From assembly GCF_900115015.1 (NCBI RefSeq), contig NZ_FOUZ01000001.1, positions 277,274 through 341,273 of the forward strand: DNA of 64,000 nucleotides, given 5' to 3'. Below are positions 37,113-45,972 of this stretch, one piece after another. The notes under the pieces are model-generated. The model did no database searches and was not told the DNA's origin. It worked only from the letters and a program-made list of their open reading frames with translations. This DNA is from Algoriella xinjiangensis (lineage in GTDB: Bacteria; Bacteroidota; Bacteroidia; Flavobacteriales; Weeksellaceae). Every line of letters begins with the position of its first letter. Within the stretch, counting starts at the first letter, position 1. The translations under genes and the position numbers were made by a program.

Positions 37113-37727
37113 ATGGATTTATTTAATGATTTATACGATTGTACAGAAAACCTTTTGCCAAAAGAAGGAATCGTCAATTATTTTGGACAAATTATGACAC
37201 ATGAAGAAGCTAATCAGTATTATAAGTTGCTTTTAAATGAAATTGATTGGAAAAATGATCAAGCCGTAATTTTTGGAAAATTAATCGAAACCAAACGAAA
37301 AATAGCTTGGTACGGCGATATTCCTTTTGCATATACCTATTCTAAGGTCACAAAAACGGCGTTGCCTTGGACAAAAACATTGATGCAATTAAAACAATTA
37401 GCCGAATTAAAAACTGGAGAAACTTACAATTCGTGTTTGTTAAATCTCTATCACGATGGTTCCGAAGGAATGGCTTGGCACAGCGATGGCGAAAAACAGT
37501 TGAAACGTCATGGTGCAATTGCGTCATTAAGTTTTGGTGCCGAACGTAAATTTGCTTTTAAACACAAGCAAACAAAAGAAGTTGTTGCTTTAAATTTAGC
37601 CAGCGGAAGTTTATTGGTGATGAAAGGTACAACGCAAGATAATTGGCTACATCGCCTACCTCCGACTAAAAAAGTTGGAAATCCTCGGGTTAATTTAACC
37701 TTTAGAACAATTGATTTAGACCAATAA
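37113..37727 (+). CDS. AlkB-like 2-oxoglutarate/Fe(II) dioxygenase
   Basis: A 204-residue DNA/RNA dealkylase of the AlkB homologue 2/3 type. The iron triad is H123-x-D125 (WHSDGE) and H180 (WLHRLPP), with 2-oxoglutarate-binding R192 and R198 (RVNLTFR). The substrate lid contains KRKIAWYGDIPFAYTYS and the nucleotide-flip region LNLYHDGSEGMAWHSD. The enzyme removes N1-methyladenine or N3-methylcytosine by oxidation. It is probably co-transcribed with the SRPBCC gene 3 bp upstream. Confidence 0.9.
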   Translation: MDLFNDLYDCTENLLPKEGIVNYFGQIMTHEEANQYYKLLLNEIDWKNDQAVIFGKLIETKRKIAWYGDIPFAYTYSKVTKTALPWTKTLMQLKQLAELKTGETYNSCLLNLYHDGSEGMAWHSDGEKQLKRHGAIASLSFGAERKFAFKHKQTKEVVALNLASGSLLVMKGTTQDNWLHRLPPTKKVGNPRVNLTFRTIDLDQ

Positions 37728-37728
37728 A

Positions 37729-38301
37729 TTATTTCTGTTTAGAGATTTCAGCTTTGTAAAAAGCCATACTTTGTTGATCGAATTTTTTCAAATAATCATC
37801 GTTAAAATCATTCAAAAGAATTGGTTGCAAATCTAATTTTGTTTTTAGCGTTGGAAGTGAAATAACTTTATTTGAGTTTTTGTCTAAACTAAGCCATTTC
37901 CCAATAAACTCTTGTGTCGCAGTGATAAAGCTAGATTCACCATTTTCTATCGAATAATCGTCCGAAACAATTTTACGTTTCAGGGCAGTTAAATCAATCG
38001 TTTTTGTTTGGCGATTGTATCTAAAATAAGTTGTAAATACAATATTATCTATTTTATTCTCAAACTTAAAACCATTCTTAGTTTCCTCTAAAATAGCACT
38101 TTTTGGCAATTCAGAAAAAGCTAAACTTGTCTGTTTTTTATAATCTAAAGAAGATAAAAGAAAAACAATTTTCTTTGTTTCATGGTCAATCATAATCTTA
38201 TCAAATTTACCATCGCCGTCAAAATCTTTCACAATCATATCTTTTGCAAAAATTATAGAATTAATGCTAAAAAATAAGGCTATGAAAAAATGTAACTTCA
38301 T
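37729..38301 (-). CDS. Secreted hypothetical protein with one calcium-type DxDGDG motif
   Basis: A 190-residue protein. It has a Sec signal (MKLHFFIALFFSINSIIFA), then VKDFDGDGKFDKIMID, the FG-GAP/EF-hand-like loop seen in VCBS repeats, and KTIDLTALKRKIVSDDYS. Only one repeat is present. Length and composition suggest a periplasmic protein. No family name can be given. Its stop is one base from the convergent AlkB-like stop. Confidence 0.65.
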   Translation of the reverse strand: MKLHFFIALFFSINSIIFAKDMIVKDFDGDGKFDKIMIDHETKKIVFLLSSLDYKKQTSLAFSELPKSAILEETKNGFKFENKIDNIVFTTYFRYNRQTKTIDLTALKRKIVSDDYSIENGESSFITATQEFIGKWLSLDKNSNKVISLPTLKTKLDLQPILLNDFNDDYLKKFDQQSMAFYKAEISKQK

Positions 38302-38353
38302 GAATAATATTTAAATAAGTCTAAATTAGAAATTGATATTCTAAAGGTACCAC

Positions 38354-38378
38354 AAAAAAAGCTCCAAAAAGGAGCTTT
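38354..38378 (-). terminator. Terminator of the VanY-like gene
   Basis: The stem AAAGCTCC/GGAGCTTT (38358-38365 and 38371-38378) is followed on the minus strand by a run of U. It starts within three bases of the stop codon. Confidence 0.85.
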
Positions 38379-38380
38379 AA

Positions 38381-39127
38381 CTATTTAATTTCTGGATTAA
38401 TATCCAATATATTTTCTTTCTTGTATTTTTCTATAAAATCATCGGTAAAATTATCGCTTCCCAACAATTTATTTTCTTGTAAAACCTTCTTTATATCTAG
38501 CTTTTTATAGGCTTGCAACATTGGTTCTGCAATTGGTTTGTAACTAAAATGCCAAGGTTCATATTTAAAACCTTTTCGGTTCGGATTGTTTGTATACACC
38601 AAATAAAAACCATATTTCGAGGCATTTTCATCTAACCAAAGTTTAAATTTATGCATCGATCCGCCTTCATTAAAATGTTTTTCGTTTAACGGATCTCCAG
38701 GAATTCCTTTTGTTGCATCAATAATATCCAAATCTGTTCCCCAATGATGGCGCGACGTTCCCGGAATTGTAGAATATTCTATAATCTTTTCTATATTTTG
38801 TTTTGGCGCAATTTTTTTGGCTTGATTTGATTTATACTTACGCTCCCAAATACCATTTTGATACGCATAACTACGATAACTAGACACCACATGTATTTTA
38901 AAACCTGCTTTTTGTGCTTCCGTTTTCATCAACTCAAATTGCTTTGCAACCTCTGGCAAAAGCTTATACTCTTTCCCAACAACCGCAGGGTTTCCTTTAC
39001 CAATAAGCTCTGCGGTTGTAAAACTAGAATAAATAGTATCCGAATCGGTTTGTATTTGTTCGCTATTTCCAAACGCGCAACTTATGTTGACAAAAAATGC
39101 GAGGATAATTAAATAAGAAAATTTCAT
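38381..39127 (-). CDS. M15B D-alanyl-D-alanine carboxypeptidase (VanY/LdcB-like)
   Basis: A 248-residue zinc peptidase. The signal MKFSYLIILAFFVNISCAFG contains a cysteine and may be lipoprotein-like, although NISC is a poor lipobox. Catalytic motifs: SSYRSYAYQNGIWERKY, the zinc ligands in GTSRHHWGTDLDI (H...D) and EPWHFSYKP (W-H). It trims peptidoglycan stem peptides in the periplasm. The ATG at 39127 is chosen because the longer frame overlaps the divergent CorC-like gene. An in-stop terminator follows. Confidence 0.88.
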   Translation of the reverse strand: MKFSYLIILAFFVNISCAFGNSEQIQTDSDTIYSSFTTAELIGKGNPAVVGKEYKLLPEVAKQFELMKTEAQKAGFKIHVVSSYRSYAYQNGIWERKYKSNQAKKIAPKQNIEKIIEYSTIPGTSRHHWGTDLDIIDATKGIPGDPLNEKHFNEGGSMHKFKLWLDENASKYGFYLVYTNNPNRKGFKYEPWHFSYKPIAEPMLQAYKKLDIKKVLQENKLLGSDNFTDDFIEKYKKENILDINPEIK

Positions 39128-39196
39128 AATATTAAATTGAGACATTAAGCTAGGTATTAGATTTTGGTTTATTTTTATCAAAATTATAAAATAAAA

Positions 39197-40471
39197 GTGG
39201 AGATACTCATAATAATTGTCTTGATTTTGTTGAACGGAATTTTTTCGATGTCAGAAATGGCACTTGTTTCGTCAAGAAAATTTAAGCTAGAAAATGAAAT
39301 GAAAAAAGGAAGTTCTGGTGCAAAAACAGCATTAGAATTAGCAGAAAACCCCAACAGATTTTTATCAACCGTACAAATCGGAATTACTCTAATCGGAATT
39401 TTATTGGGAGTTTTTTCGGGCGATAAATTAACGACAGATTTAACCAACTTTCTCTCTAACATACCATTTATAGCACCTTACGCCAAAACTGCCGCAGCTA
39501 TTGTAATGGTGGTTATCATTACTTATTTTTCGATTGTTTTTGGCGAATTATTACCAAAAAGATTGGGTATGCGCTTTCCCGAAGCCGTTTCTACAATTGT
39601 TGCAAAACCTATGAAATTATTGTCTGTAATTACCTCGCCATTTGTTTGGTTATTGACGGTTACAAACGATACATTTTTGAAACTTTTCGGAATTAAAGAC
39701 AATTCTGGCGAAGTGGTAAGCGAAGAAGAAATTAAAAATATTATAAAAGAAAGTACCGAAGGTGGCGAAATTCAGGAAAAAGAACACGAAATTTTAGAAC
39801 GTGTTTTTGAGCTTGGCGATCGTCGCGTAAATACGTTGGCAACGCATCGTTCTGAGATTGTTTATTTAACCTTGACGGATGATTACGACACCGTTCGTTC
39901 AAAAATAAAGAAAGACAAACATTCGGCTTATCCCGTTTGTAAGGCAGATAATTTAGACCAAATTGTAGGTTTTATCAACCTAAAAGATTTATTTGGAACA
40001 AGTAGAGAAGATTTTCAGTTAAAGAAATTTCTACGAAAAGCAATTTTTGTTAACGAAAATTCGTTCTGTTATCCGTTGTTAGAGCAGTTGCAAAACTCGC
40101 ATTCGCACGTTGCAGTAATGATTGACGAATATGGTACAACGGCTGGTATTGTGACCGTAAACGATATAATGGATGAGTTGATTGGCGAAATGCCCGAAAA
40201 CCAAAACGAAGATTTTGAAATTGTAGAACGCGAAGATGGTTCGTGGTTAATAGATGGTCAATTTTCTATTTATGAGTTCGAAAAATATTTCGGAATTGAT
40301 ATTGAGGAAGAAATTGAGAATTTATTTGTAACCGTTTCGGGTTTATTTTATCATTATTTAGACACTATGCCAAATGTTGGCGATAAAATTACGGTAGACG
40401 ATTTAACCTTAGAAATTATTGACAAAGACGGTAATCGTATTGATAAAATATTGGCTTATCGTAAAGCATAA
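39197..40471 (+). CDS. CNNM/CorC family protein (DUF21-CBS-CorC_HlyC), GTG start
   Basis: A 424-residue membrane protein: DUF21 domain with four hydrophobic segments (about 1-190, including LLNGIFSMSEMALVSSRKFKLE), a CBS pair at about 205-325 (VMIDEYGTTAGIVTVNDIMDELIGE) and a CorC_HlyC domain at about 340-424. CNNM/CorC proteins are Mg2+/Co2+ exporters or regulators. GTG at 39197 gives the family's usual N-terminus (V-E-I-L-I-I-I). A TTG further upstream would add eleven unrelated residues and cross the intergenic promoter region. Confidence 0.9.
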   Translation: MEILIIIVLILLNGIFSMSEMALVSSRKFKLENEMKKGSSGAKTALELAENPNRFLSTVQIGITLIGILLGVFSGDKLTTDLTNFLSNIPFIAPYAKTAAAIVMVVIITYFSIVFGELLPKRLGMRFPEAVSTIVAKPMKLLSVITSPFVWLLTVTNDTFLKLFGIKDNSGEVVSEEEIKNIIKESTEGGEIQEKEHEILERVFELGDRRVNTLATHRSEIVYLTLTDDYDTVRSKIKKDKHSAYPVCKADNLDQIVGFINLKDLFGTSREDFQLKKFLRKAIFVNENSFCYPLLEQLQNSHSHVAVMIDEYGTTAGIVTVNDIMDELIGEMPENQNEDFEIVEREDGSWLIDGQFSIYEFEKYFGIDIEEEIENLFVTVSGLFYHYLDTMPNVGDKITVDDLTLEIIDKDGNRIDKILAYRKA

Positions 40472-40505
40472 AAAAAACTCAACCAATTGGTTGAGTTTTT
40501 TTTTT
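40470..40505. terminator. Bidirectional terminator
   Basis: The palindrome ACTCAACCAA/TTGGTTGAGT is flanked by about eight A and nine or more T, overlapping the end of the CorC-like gene. It serves the convergent GIN-domain gene as well. Confidence 0.9.
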
Positions 40506-40518
40506 ATAGATTTATATT

Positions 40519-41187
40519 TTATTTAAAATTTATTCGTCCACCAGCAACTTTTTTCTGATTGCGTTGTTTTGGATTTCCATAAATATCTATTGTTCCACCT
40601 GCTCTTGTTTTTGCATCTACAGACGATGTAGAAGTCGCTTCTATAAATCCGCCAGCATTTGTAGTTAGTGTAGAATATTCTGCTTTTAAAGTTTTAGAAT
40701 AATATTTTCCACCCGAATTAGCAACCACAGTTTGAGATTCTGTTTTTCCTGTTAAAATAACTTCACCACCCGAATTTATCTTTACATCTAATTTTTTTGT
40801 GTCAACTGGTAATTTAATTGATGAACCTTCATTAGACGTTAAGTTTAAGGCTTGAGATTCGACTTCATCATCCGAAAAAATCTTAGAACCTTGGCTGGCT
40901 TGTATATCGTATAAGTTTTTGTAAAATACTTTTACTGTTGCGCCATCACCTTGCATTAATTTTGTTCCTGATAATTTTATTTTTAACTCGCCATTGTTAT
41001 TCTCAACCTGAACATCTGCTGCATTTACACCATCTACTTCAACCAAGTTTTTGTTTGAAGCAACTAATTCAACTGGGATTTTATCATATACTTTTAATGA
41101 ATTAAAATCACCTACATTTCTTTCTGTTTGGGCAAATGCGAATTGAGTTCCAAATAACGCAATAGCTGTTAATACAATATTTTTCAT
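40519..41187 (-). CDS. DUF2807 (head GIN domain) secreted protein
   Basis: A 222-residue protein with a Sec signal (MKNIVLTAIALFGTQFAFAQ). It then forms a right-handed beta-helix-like DUF2807 domain: RNVGDFNSLKVYDKIPVELV, LNLTSNEGSSIKLPV, KLDVKINSGGEVILTGK and a glycine-rich end. The ATG at 41187 removes 13 non-signal residues. The function of this common Bacteroidota family is unknown; it is thought to be an extracytoplasmic adhesin or sensor-like domain. Confidence 0.87.
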   Translation of the reverse strand: MKNIVLTAIALFGTQFAFAQTERNVGDFNSLKVYDKIPVELVASNKNLVEVDGVNAADVQVENNNGELKIKLSGTKLMQGDGATVKVFYKNLYDIQASQGSKIFSDDEVESQALNLTSNEGSSIKLPVDTKKLDVKINSGGEVILTGKTESQTVVANSGGKYYSKTLKAEYSTLTTNAGGFIEATSTSSVDAKTRAGGTIDIYGNPKQRNQKKVAGGRINFK

Positions 41188-41285
41188 AAAAAAAGTTTTC
41201 TTAATTGATTTGATTAAGTTACACAAAATTCAAACCAAAAAAAAAACTCTCCTTTAAAAAACAGTTCTTATAAAACTATTCTCTC

Positions 41286-42521
41286 TTATTTTTGAGCTGT
41301 TAATTCAGCAATACGTACAATAACTTCTGTTGCTTTTAACATAGATTCTACAGGAACATACTCATATGGTCCGTGGAAATTATGTCCACCAGCAAAGATA
41401 TTTGGACAAGGTAATCCCATAAAAGATAAACGTGCACCGTCTGTACCACCACGAATTGGTTTGATGTTTGGTGTAACACCACAATCTTTAAGTGCTTGTT
41501 CTGCGATTTCTACTGATTGAAATTTTTCTTGAACTTTTTCAATCATGTTAAAATACTGATCCGTAACCGTAGCCGTAACTACTTCGTGATCAAAACGCTC
41601 TTGTATATCTTCTGCAATTTGTAAAAATAAAGCTTTACGCGCTTCATATTGCTCCATATCATGATCACGAATAATGTAAACTAATTTTGCTTCGCTTACA
41701 GAACCTGACATTTTTGCTAAATGAAAAAAACCTTCGCGGTTGTCCGTTAATTCAGGTACTTCATCACTTGGAAATTGTGCAGCAAATTCCATCGCTAAAT
41801 TAGCAGCGTTAATCATTTTATTTTTTGCATAACCTGGATGCACAGATTTACCTTTAAAAGTAACAATTCCAGATGCAGCATTAAAGTTTTCGTACTCTAA
41901 TTCTCCAATCTCAGAACCATCCATTGTATACGCCCATTCTGCTCCAAATTTCTCTACATTAAAGAAATCTGCTCCACGACCTACTTCTTCATCTGGAGTA
42001 AATCCAATTGCAATACGACCATGTTTAATTTCTGGATGTGCGATTAAATATTCTGCTGCTGTTACAATTTCTGCAACACCCGCTTTATCATCAGCACCTA
42101 ATAAAGTTGTACCATCAGTTGTGATGATCGTTTGACCTTTATATTGAGCTAATTCTGGAAATTCTGAAGGCGATAAAATCATGCTTTCGTTTAACTTGAT
42201 ATCTCCACCATCATAATTTTCCCAAATTTGAGGTTTTACATTTTCTGCTGTATAATCTGGCGATGTATCCATGTGCGAAACGAACCCAATTGTAGGTACT
42301 TCGTGCGCTACAGTAGACGGTACATATCCAAAAACATATCCGTTTTCGTCAATAGAAACATCTTCTAAACCAATTTGTTTTAATTCTTCAACCAAATAAT
42401 TTGCTAAATCCCATTGACGATCTGTACTTGGAAATTTATCTAAAAAAGCTTCACTTTCTGTGTAAACACTAACATATTTTAAAAAGCGGTTAACCAACTT
42501 TTCTCTCCATTCTGTTTGCAT
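41286..42521 (-). CDS. pepT: Peptidase T (tripeptide aminopeptidase)
   Basis: A 411-residue M20B peptidase. Two-zinc site motifs: GFVSHMDTSPD (H, D), LLGADDKAGVAEIV (D), FTPDEEVGRGAD (E-E, D) and the late FAGGHNFHGPYEYVPV (H). The lid domain GFFHLAKMSGSVSEAKLVYIIRDHD matches the family. It hydrolyses tripeptides from the N-terminus in the cytoplasm. A minus-strand -7 box TAATTTTG (42546-42539) lies 18-25 bp upstream of the ATG. Confidence 0.95.
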   Translation of the reverse strand: MQTEWREKLVNRFLKYVSVYTESEAFLDKFPSTDRQWDLANYLVEELKQIGLEDVSIDENGYVFGYVPSTVAHEVPTIGFVSHMDTSPDYTAENVKPQIWENYDGGDIKLNESMILSPSEFPELAQYKGQTIITTDGTTLLGADDKAGVAEIVTAAEYLIAHPEIKHGRIAIGFTPDEEVGRGADFFNVEKFGAEWAYTMDGSEIGELEYENFNAASGIVTFKGKSVHPGYAKNKMINAANLAMEFAAQFPSDEVPELTDNREGFFHLAKMSGSVSEAKLVYIIRDHDMEQYEARKALFLQIAEDIQERFDHEVVTATVTDQYFNMIEKVQEKFQSVEIAEQALKDCGVTPNIKPIRGGTDGARLSFMGLPCPNIFAGGHNFHGPYEYVPVESMLKATEVIVRIAELTAQK

Positions 42522-42538
42522 TGCGTTTTAATTTTTGT

Positions 42539-42546
42539 CAAAATTA
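42539..42546 (-). promoter_or_regulatory. -7 box of pepT
   Basis: Minus strand TAATTTTG matches TAnnTTTG; the predicted leader is about 14 bases. Confidence 0.45.
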
Positions 42547-42586
42547 GTAAATTATCTACCTTTAAAGCGCAAATTAAACCAAAAAA

Positions 42587-43453
42587 ATGAGTGAAGTAAC
42601 TTTTAAGATCATTGAATGTCCGCGTGATGCCATGCAAGGTCGTAAAGATTTTATACCAACTGATGCTAAAATAGATTATTTAAATCGTTTGTTAACAGTA
42701 GGATTTGAGGCAATTGACTGTGGAAGCTTTGTATCACCTAAAGCCATTCCGCAAATGGCGGATACCCAAGAAGTGTTGGATAATATTGATAAAAGTACAT
42801 CTAAATCAAAATTATCTGTTGTTGTTGCAAATCGTAGCGGTGCTATAAAAGCAACTGAGCACGAAAAAGTAGATATTGTAGGTTTTCCTTTCTCTATTTC
42901 AGAAAATTTTCAACAATATAACACAAACAAAAGCCGAGAAGAAGCTTTTGAATTGGTTAAAGAAATTAATCAAATTACCAATGATAGTGGTAAACATATG
43001 TTAATTTATCTATCAATGGCGTTTGGAAATCCGTATGGTGAAGAATGGAATGAAGAAATTGTGAAAGAATGGTCACAACGATTTGCGGATATTGGTATTA
43101 CATCAATCAATTTATCTGATACAATAGGTGTTGCAGACGAAAAAACAATTGTTGATTTGTTTCAAAATCTAATTCCTCATTATCCAGAAATCGAGTTTGG
43201 CGCGCATTTTCATACCGTTTATTCGGATTGGCATACAAAAGTAAAAGCGGCTTATGACAATGGTTGTAGACGTTTTGACGGTGCGATAAAAGGTTTAGGC
43301 GGTTGTCCTATGGCAAAAAGTGAAATGGTTGGTAATATGCCTACCGAAAAATTAATTAGTTTTGCAAACGAACACAAAGAAAAGCATGGTTTAAATTTAT
43401 TTGATTTTGAATCTGCTTGGAATGTTTCGCTAAGAACATTTGGTTTAATTTAG
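42587..43453 (+). CDS. Hydroxymethylglutaryl-CoA lyase
   Basis: A 288-residue TIM-barrel lyase of the HMGL-like family. It has IIECPRDAMQGRKDFIPTDAK (R13, D14 at the active site), SFVSPKAIPQMADT, the metal-binding GAHFHTVYSDW (H-x-H) and the catalytic cysteine loop GLGGCPMAKSEMVGNMPTE. It splits HMG-CoA into acetyl-CoA and acetoacetate in leucine breakdown. No other leucine-degradation gene is adjacent. The protein is complete. A TACCTTTA -7-like element lies about 22 bp upstream of the ATG. Confidence 0.9.
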   Translation: MSEVTFKIIECPRDAMQGRKDFIPTDAKIDYLNRLLTVGFEAIDCGSFVSPKAIPQMADTQEVLDNIDKSTSKSKLSVVVANRSGAIKATEHEKVDIVGFPFSISENFQQYNTNKSREEAFELVKEINQITNDSGKHMLIYLSMAFGNPYGEEWNEEIVKEWSQRFADIGITSINLSDTIGVADEKTIVDLFQNLIPHYPEIEFGAHFHTVYSDWHTKVKAAYDNGCRRFDGAIKGLGGCPMAKSEMVGNMPTEKLISFANEHKEKHGLNLFDFESAWNVSLRTFGLI

Positions 43454-43481
43454 TCTTAACAATAAACTAAAAAATCAATTC

Positions 43482-43522
43482 TTTTGTTAAAGGAAATTAA
43501 AATATCGCAGACTTTAACAAAA
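43482..43522. promoter_or_regulatory. 11-bp inverted repeat upstream of the surA promoter
   Basis: TTTTGTTAAAG (43482-43492) and CTTTAACAAAA (43512-43522) are perfect inverse complements with a 19-base spacer. The right arm ends 5 bp before the -7 box at 43528. Possibly a regulator site, or a stem-loop at the end of the HMG-CoA lyase transcript. Confidence 0.4.
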
Positions 43523-43527
43523 AAAGT

Positions 43528-43535
43528 TAAATTTG
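43528..43535 (+). promoter_or_regulatory. -7 box of surA
   Basis: TAAATTTG is a perfect TAnnTTTG, 22 bp before the first ATG of surA. Confidence 0.5.
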
Positions 43536-43557
43536 CTCATCGGTAATAAAAAAATCG

Positions 43558-44961
43558 ATGCTTAGAATATCAAAAATGAAATTAAAGTATATGAAATTTA
43601 AAACGAGTTTGGTGTTGTTAATTGCAACATTATTTACTGTAAATACTTTTGCGCAAACTGCACAAACAAAACCAACACGTCTTGCAAAGGTAGATGGTAT
43701 TGCTGCTGTAATTGGTGATCAAATTGTTTTAGAATCGGATGTTGATCGTGATTTTTTAATGTCTAAACAACAAGGTATTAAGACAGAAGATAAATGTGAT
43801 TTTTTAAATGATATGATGCTTGACAAAATGTTAGTGGATCGTGCAAGACAAGATACTTTAATTAAAGTAACGCAAGATGAAGTAACACGTCAATTAAATT
43901 CTCAAGTTGATGGATGGATTGCACAAGCTGGTAGTGAAAAGCAAATTTTAGACTTTTTTGGTTTCCGTACAATGGCGGAAATGAAAAACGAAACACGTTA
44001 TTTAGTAGAAGATAACATCTATGCGCGTGAAAAACGTACAATGGTTGTGAAAGGAGCTGATGCTACACCAGAAGAAGTTCGTTTGTTTTTTGAAAAACAC
44101 CAAGGTGAATTACCTGATGTAAAAGACGAATTATCTTTAAGTCATATTGTTCTTTATCCTGAAGTTTCGCAAGAAAATCAACAAAAAATTATTGATCAAT
44201 TAAAAGAGATCAAAAAAGAAATTGAAGAAGGTGCATCATTTGCAACAAAAGCAATTTTATATTCAGAAGATCCAGGTTCGTCTAATAACGGTGGTGAATA
44301 CAAAAAAGTAAGTCGTGGAAAAATGGTAAAAGAGTTTGATGCAGTTGCATTTAACTTACAAGAAGGTGAAATTTCTGAGCCATTTAAAACAGATTTTGGT
44401 TATCATATCGTTAAATTAGAAAAACGTAGAGGACAAGAATTAGATTTACGTCACATCTTAATTTCGTTGAAACCAACAGAAGAAGAGATAAAAGCGGCAA
44501 CTAATAAATTAGATTCTATTCGTGTTTTAATTGGTGATAATAAAATGACTTTTAAAGATGCAGCGCTTAGATTTTCTGATGATAAATACACAAAATTTAA
44601 TTCAGGTAACTTAACAAATCCTAATTCAGGAGAAGATCGTTTCGAAAAAATGGCTTTACCATTAGGAATGTTTACAGCTGTTTCTGGTTTAAATGAAGGT
44701 GATTTATCTAGTGTTTTTGAAGATGATTTTGAAAACAGAAAAGCATTACGTCTTTTAAAAGTTGACAAATTTTATCCTGCACACAAAATTAATTACGAAG
44801 ACGATTATTACCGTATTCAGAAATTTGCAGTGCAAGACAAAGAGCGTACATTATTACTTGATTGGGTAAAACGTCAAGTTGGTGATGCGTTTATAAAAAT
44901 TGGAGATGCATACAAAAACTGTGATTTTCCTATTGATTGGGAGAAAAAACAAGTAAAATAA
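43558..44961 (+). CDS. surA: SurA-like periplasmic peptidyl-prolyl isomerase (parvulin type)
   Basis: A 467-residue outer-membrane-protein chaperone. Signal peptide ends at TFAQ. The SurA N-domain spans about 45-170 (VDGIAAVIGDQIVLESDVDRDF) and the first parvulin domain about 175-285 (LSLSHIVLYPEV, GGEYKKVSRGKMVKEFDAVAF, GYHIVKLEKR). A second, more divergent rotamase region lies at about 290-405 (ELDLRHILISLKP). Three in-frame ATGs (43558, 43576, 43591) are possible; the third gives the most ordinary signal peptide. It ends at a strong terminator. Confidence 0.88.
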   Translation: MLRISKMKLKYMKFKTSLVLLIATLFTVNTFAQTAQTKPTRLAKVDGIAAVIGDQIVLESDVDRDFLMSKQQGIKTEDKCDFLNDMMLDKMLVDRARQDTLIKVTQDEVTRQLNSQVDGWIAQAGSEKQILDFFGFRTMAEMKNETRYLVEDNIYAREKRTMVVKGADATPEEVRLFFEKHQGELPDVKDELSLSHIVLYPEVSQENQQKIIDQLKEIKKEIEEGASFATKAILYSEDPGSSNNGGEYKKVSRGKMVKEFDAVAFNLQEGEISEPFKTDFGYHIVKLEKRRGQELDLRHILISLKPTEEEIKAATNKLDSIRVLIGDNKMTFKDAALRFSDDKYTKFNSGNLTNPNSGEDRFEKMALPLGMFTAVSGLNEGDLSSVFEDDFENRKALRLLKVDKFYPAHKINYEDDYYRIQKFAVQDKERTLLLDWVKRQVGDAFIKIGDAYKNCDFPIDWEKKQVK

Positions 44962-44976
44962 AAATCTTATTATAAC

Positions 44977-45008
44977 AAAAAAGCTCGAGAAATTCTCGAG
45001 CTTTTTTT
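44977..45008. terminator. Bidirectional terminator after surA
   Basis: The stem GCTCGAGAA/TTCTCGAGC is flanked by A and T runs, between convergent surA and the lipocalin gene. Confidence 0.92.
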
Positions 45009-45028
45009 ATGTCTTTATATTACTTTTT

Positions 45029-45571
45029 CTATTTTCCGATTGTAACTTGAGAAGGCCAAATTAACTTATTTGTATCAAAGCCTACTTTTTTTGCTGAGTC
45101 TAAAAAACGAGCTTTTACTTTCTCTGAAATTTCTTTTTTGCGCGATAATATCCACAAAAATTTATAATCTTCACTCGCAACCAATGCATTATTATAGTCT
45201 TTATCAAAATCAATAATATACAATTGTTTCGCAAAAATTGGCAAAAATGTTGTCGACAATTTTCCTACATTTTCTATTTCCTGCTTCCCTATTCCTTCTG
45301 TTTTATCCCAACCTTTTTTCTTTGCATCAAAACCACGTACAATAATTTCTAACGTACCTTTTTCTTCATTCAAACTAAAACGATGCGTAACATTCGTTTG
45401 ATTTTTTTGCACTTTATTCTCTAAACGCGCAATTTCGTACCAACGTCCTAAAAATCCTCCTAAATCAAAATTTTGAGCAGGCTTGTACTTTACATTCTTC
45501 TTATTATGATTAACAATATATGCAGTTGTCCCAATTGCAAGCGCAGCAAGGGCTAATTTCTTTAAATTCAT
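45029..45571 (-). CDS. Lipocalin family protein (Blc-like)
   Basis: A 180-residue lipocalin. An N-terminal anchor (about 4-22; KLALAALAIGTTAYIVNH) lacks a lipobox. It then has the GxW motif in GGFLGRWYEIARLEN, FSLNEEKGTLEIIVRGFD, KLSTTFLPIFAKQLYIIDFD and FLWILSRKKEIS. Blc-type lipocalins bind lysophospholipids and fatty acids at the envelope. The start ATG is preceded by a perfect minus-strand -7 box at 45592-45599. Monocistronic. Confidence 0.88.
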   Translation of the reverse strand: MNLKKLALAALAIGTTAYIVNHNKKNVKYKPAQNFDLGGFLGRWYEIARLENKVQKNQTNVTHRFSLNEEKGTLEIIVRGFDAKKKGWDKTEGIGKQEIENVGKLSTTFLPIFAKQLYIIDFDKDYNNALVASEDYKFLWILSRKKEISEKVKARFLDSAKKVGFDTNKLIWPSQVTIGK

Positions 45572-45591
45572 TTGTCTAAAATGTTAGGTTG

Positions 45592-45599
45592 CAAATGTA
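45592..45599 (-). promoter_or_regulatory. -7 box of the lipocalin gene
   Basis: Minus strand TACATTTG, a perfect TAnnTTTG, 21-28 bp before the ATG. Confidence 0.5.
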
Positions 45600-45696
45600 T
45601 CAATAAAAATAAAATTGAAAAAATTAGAATTTTATATTTGATTTAATTAAAAATATTTTTAACTTATATTAAATAATAGTTTAACTTAATTTAAAA

Positions 45697-45972
45697 ATGA
45701 TTAAAAAATTACCCGTTTCTTGTCCAAGTTGTGAAAATGAATTGGCTGTAGAAAAATTAATTTGCAACAATTGCGAAACACAAGTTGTCGGAAATTATCA
45801 ATTGCCATTGTTTTTAAAACTATCTGCAGAAGAACAAGAATTTATTATGCAATTTTTCTTAAGCAGTGGAAGTCTGAAAGATATGGCGAAACAAATGGAT
45901 GTTAGCTATCCAACGATGCGAAATAAAGTAGATGATTTAATTACTAAAATAAAAACTATTTCTGATGAATAA
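45697..45972 (+). CDS. DUF2089 protein (zinc ribbon plus helix-turn-helix)
   Basis: A 91-residue protein. Two CxxC pairs (CPSC at about 9-12 and CNNC at about 23-26) form a zinc ribbon. A helical part follows with SGSLKDMAKQMDVSYPTMRNKVDDLI, which reads as a sigma-4-like helix-turn-helix. DUF2089 proteins are presumed transcription regulators. It is the first of four genes that overlap by 8, 8 and 4 bp and so is likely the local regulator of that operon. Confidence 0.85.
   Translation: MIKKLPVSCPSCENELAVEKLICNNCETQVVGNYQLPLFLKLSAEEQEFIMQFFLSSGSLKDMAKQMDVSYPTMRNKVDDLITKIKTISDE

Noticed and set aside
39164..39196. TTG start for the CorC-like protein
   Set aside because: The eleven extra residues are not part of the DUF21 domain and cross the divergent promoter region; GTG at 39197 gives the family N-terminus.
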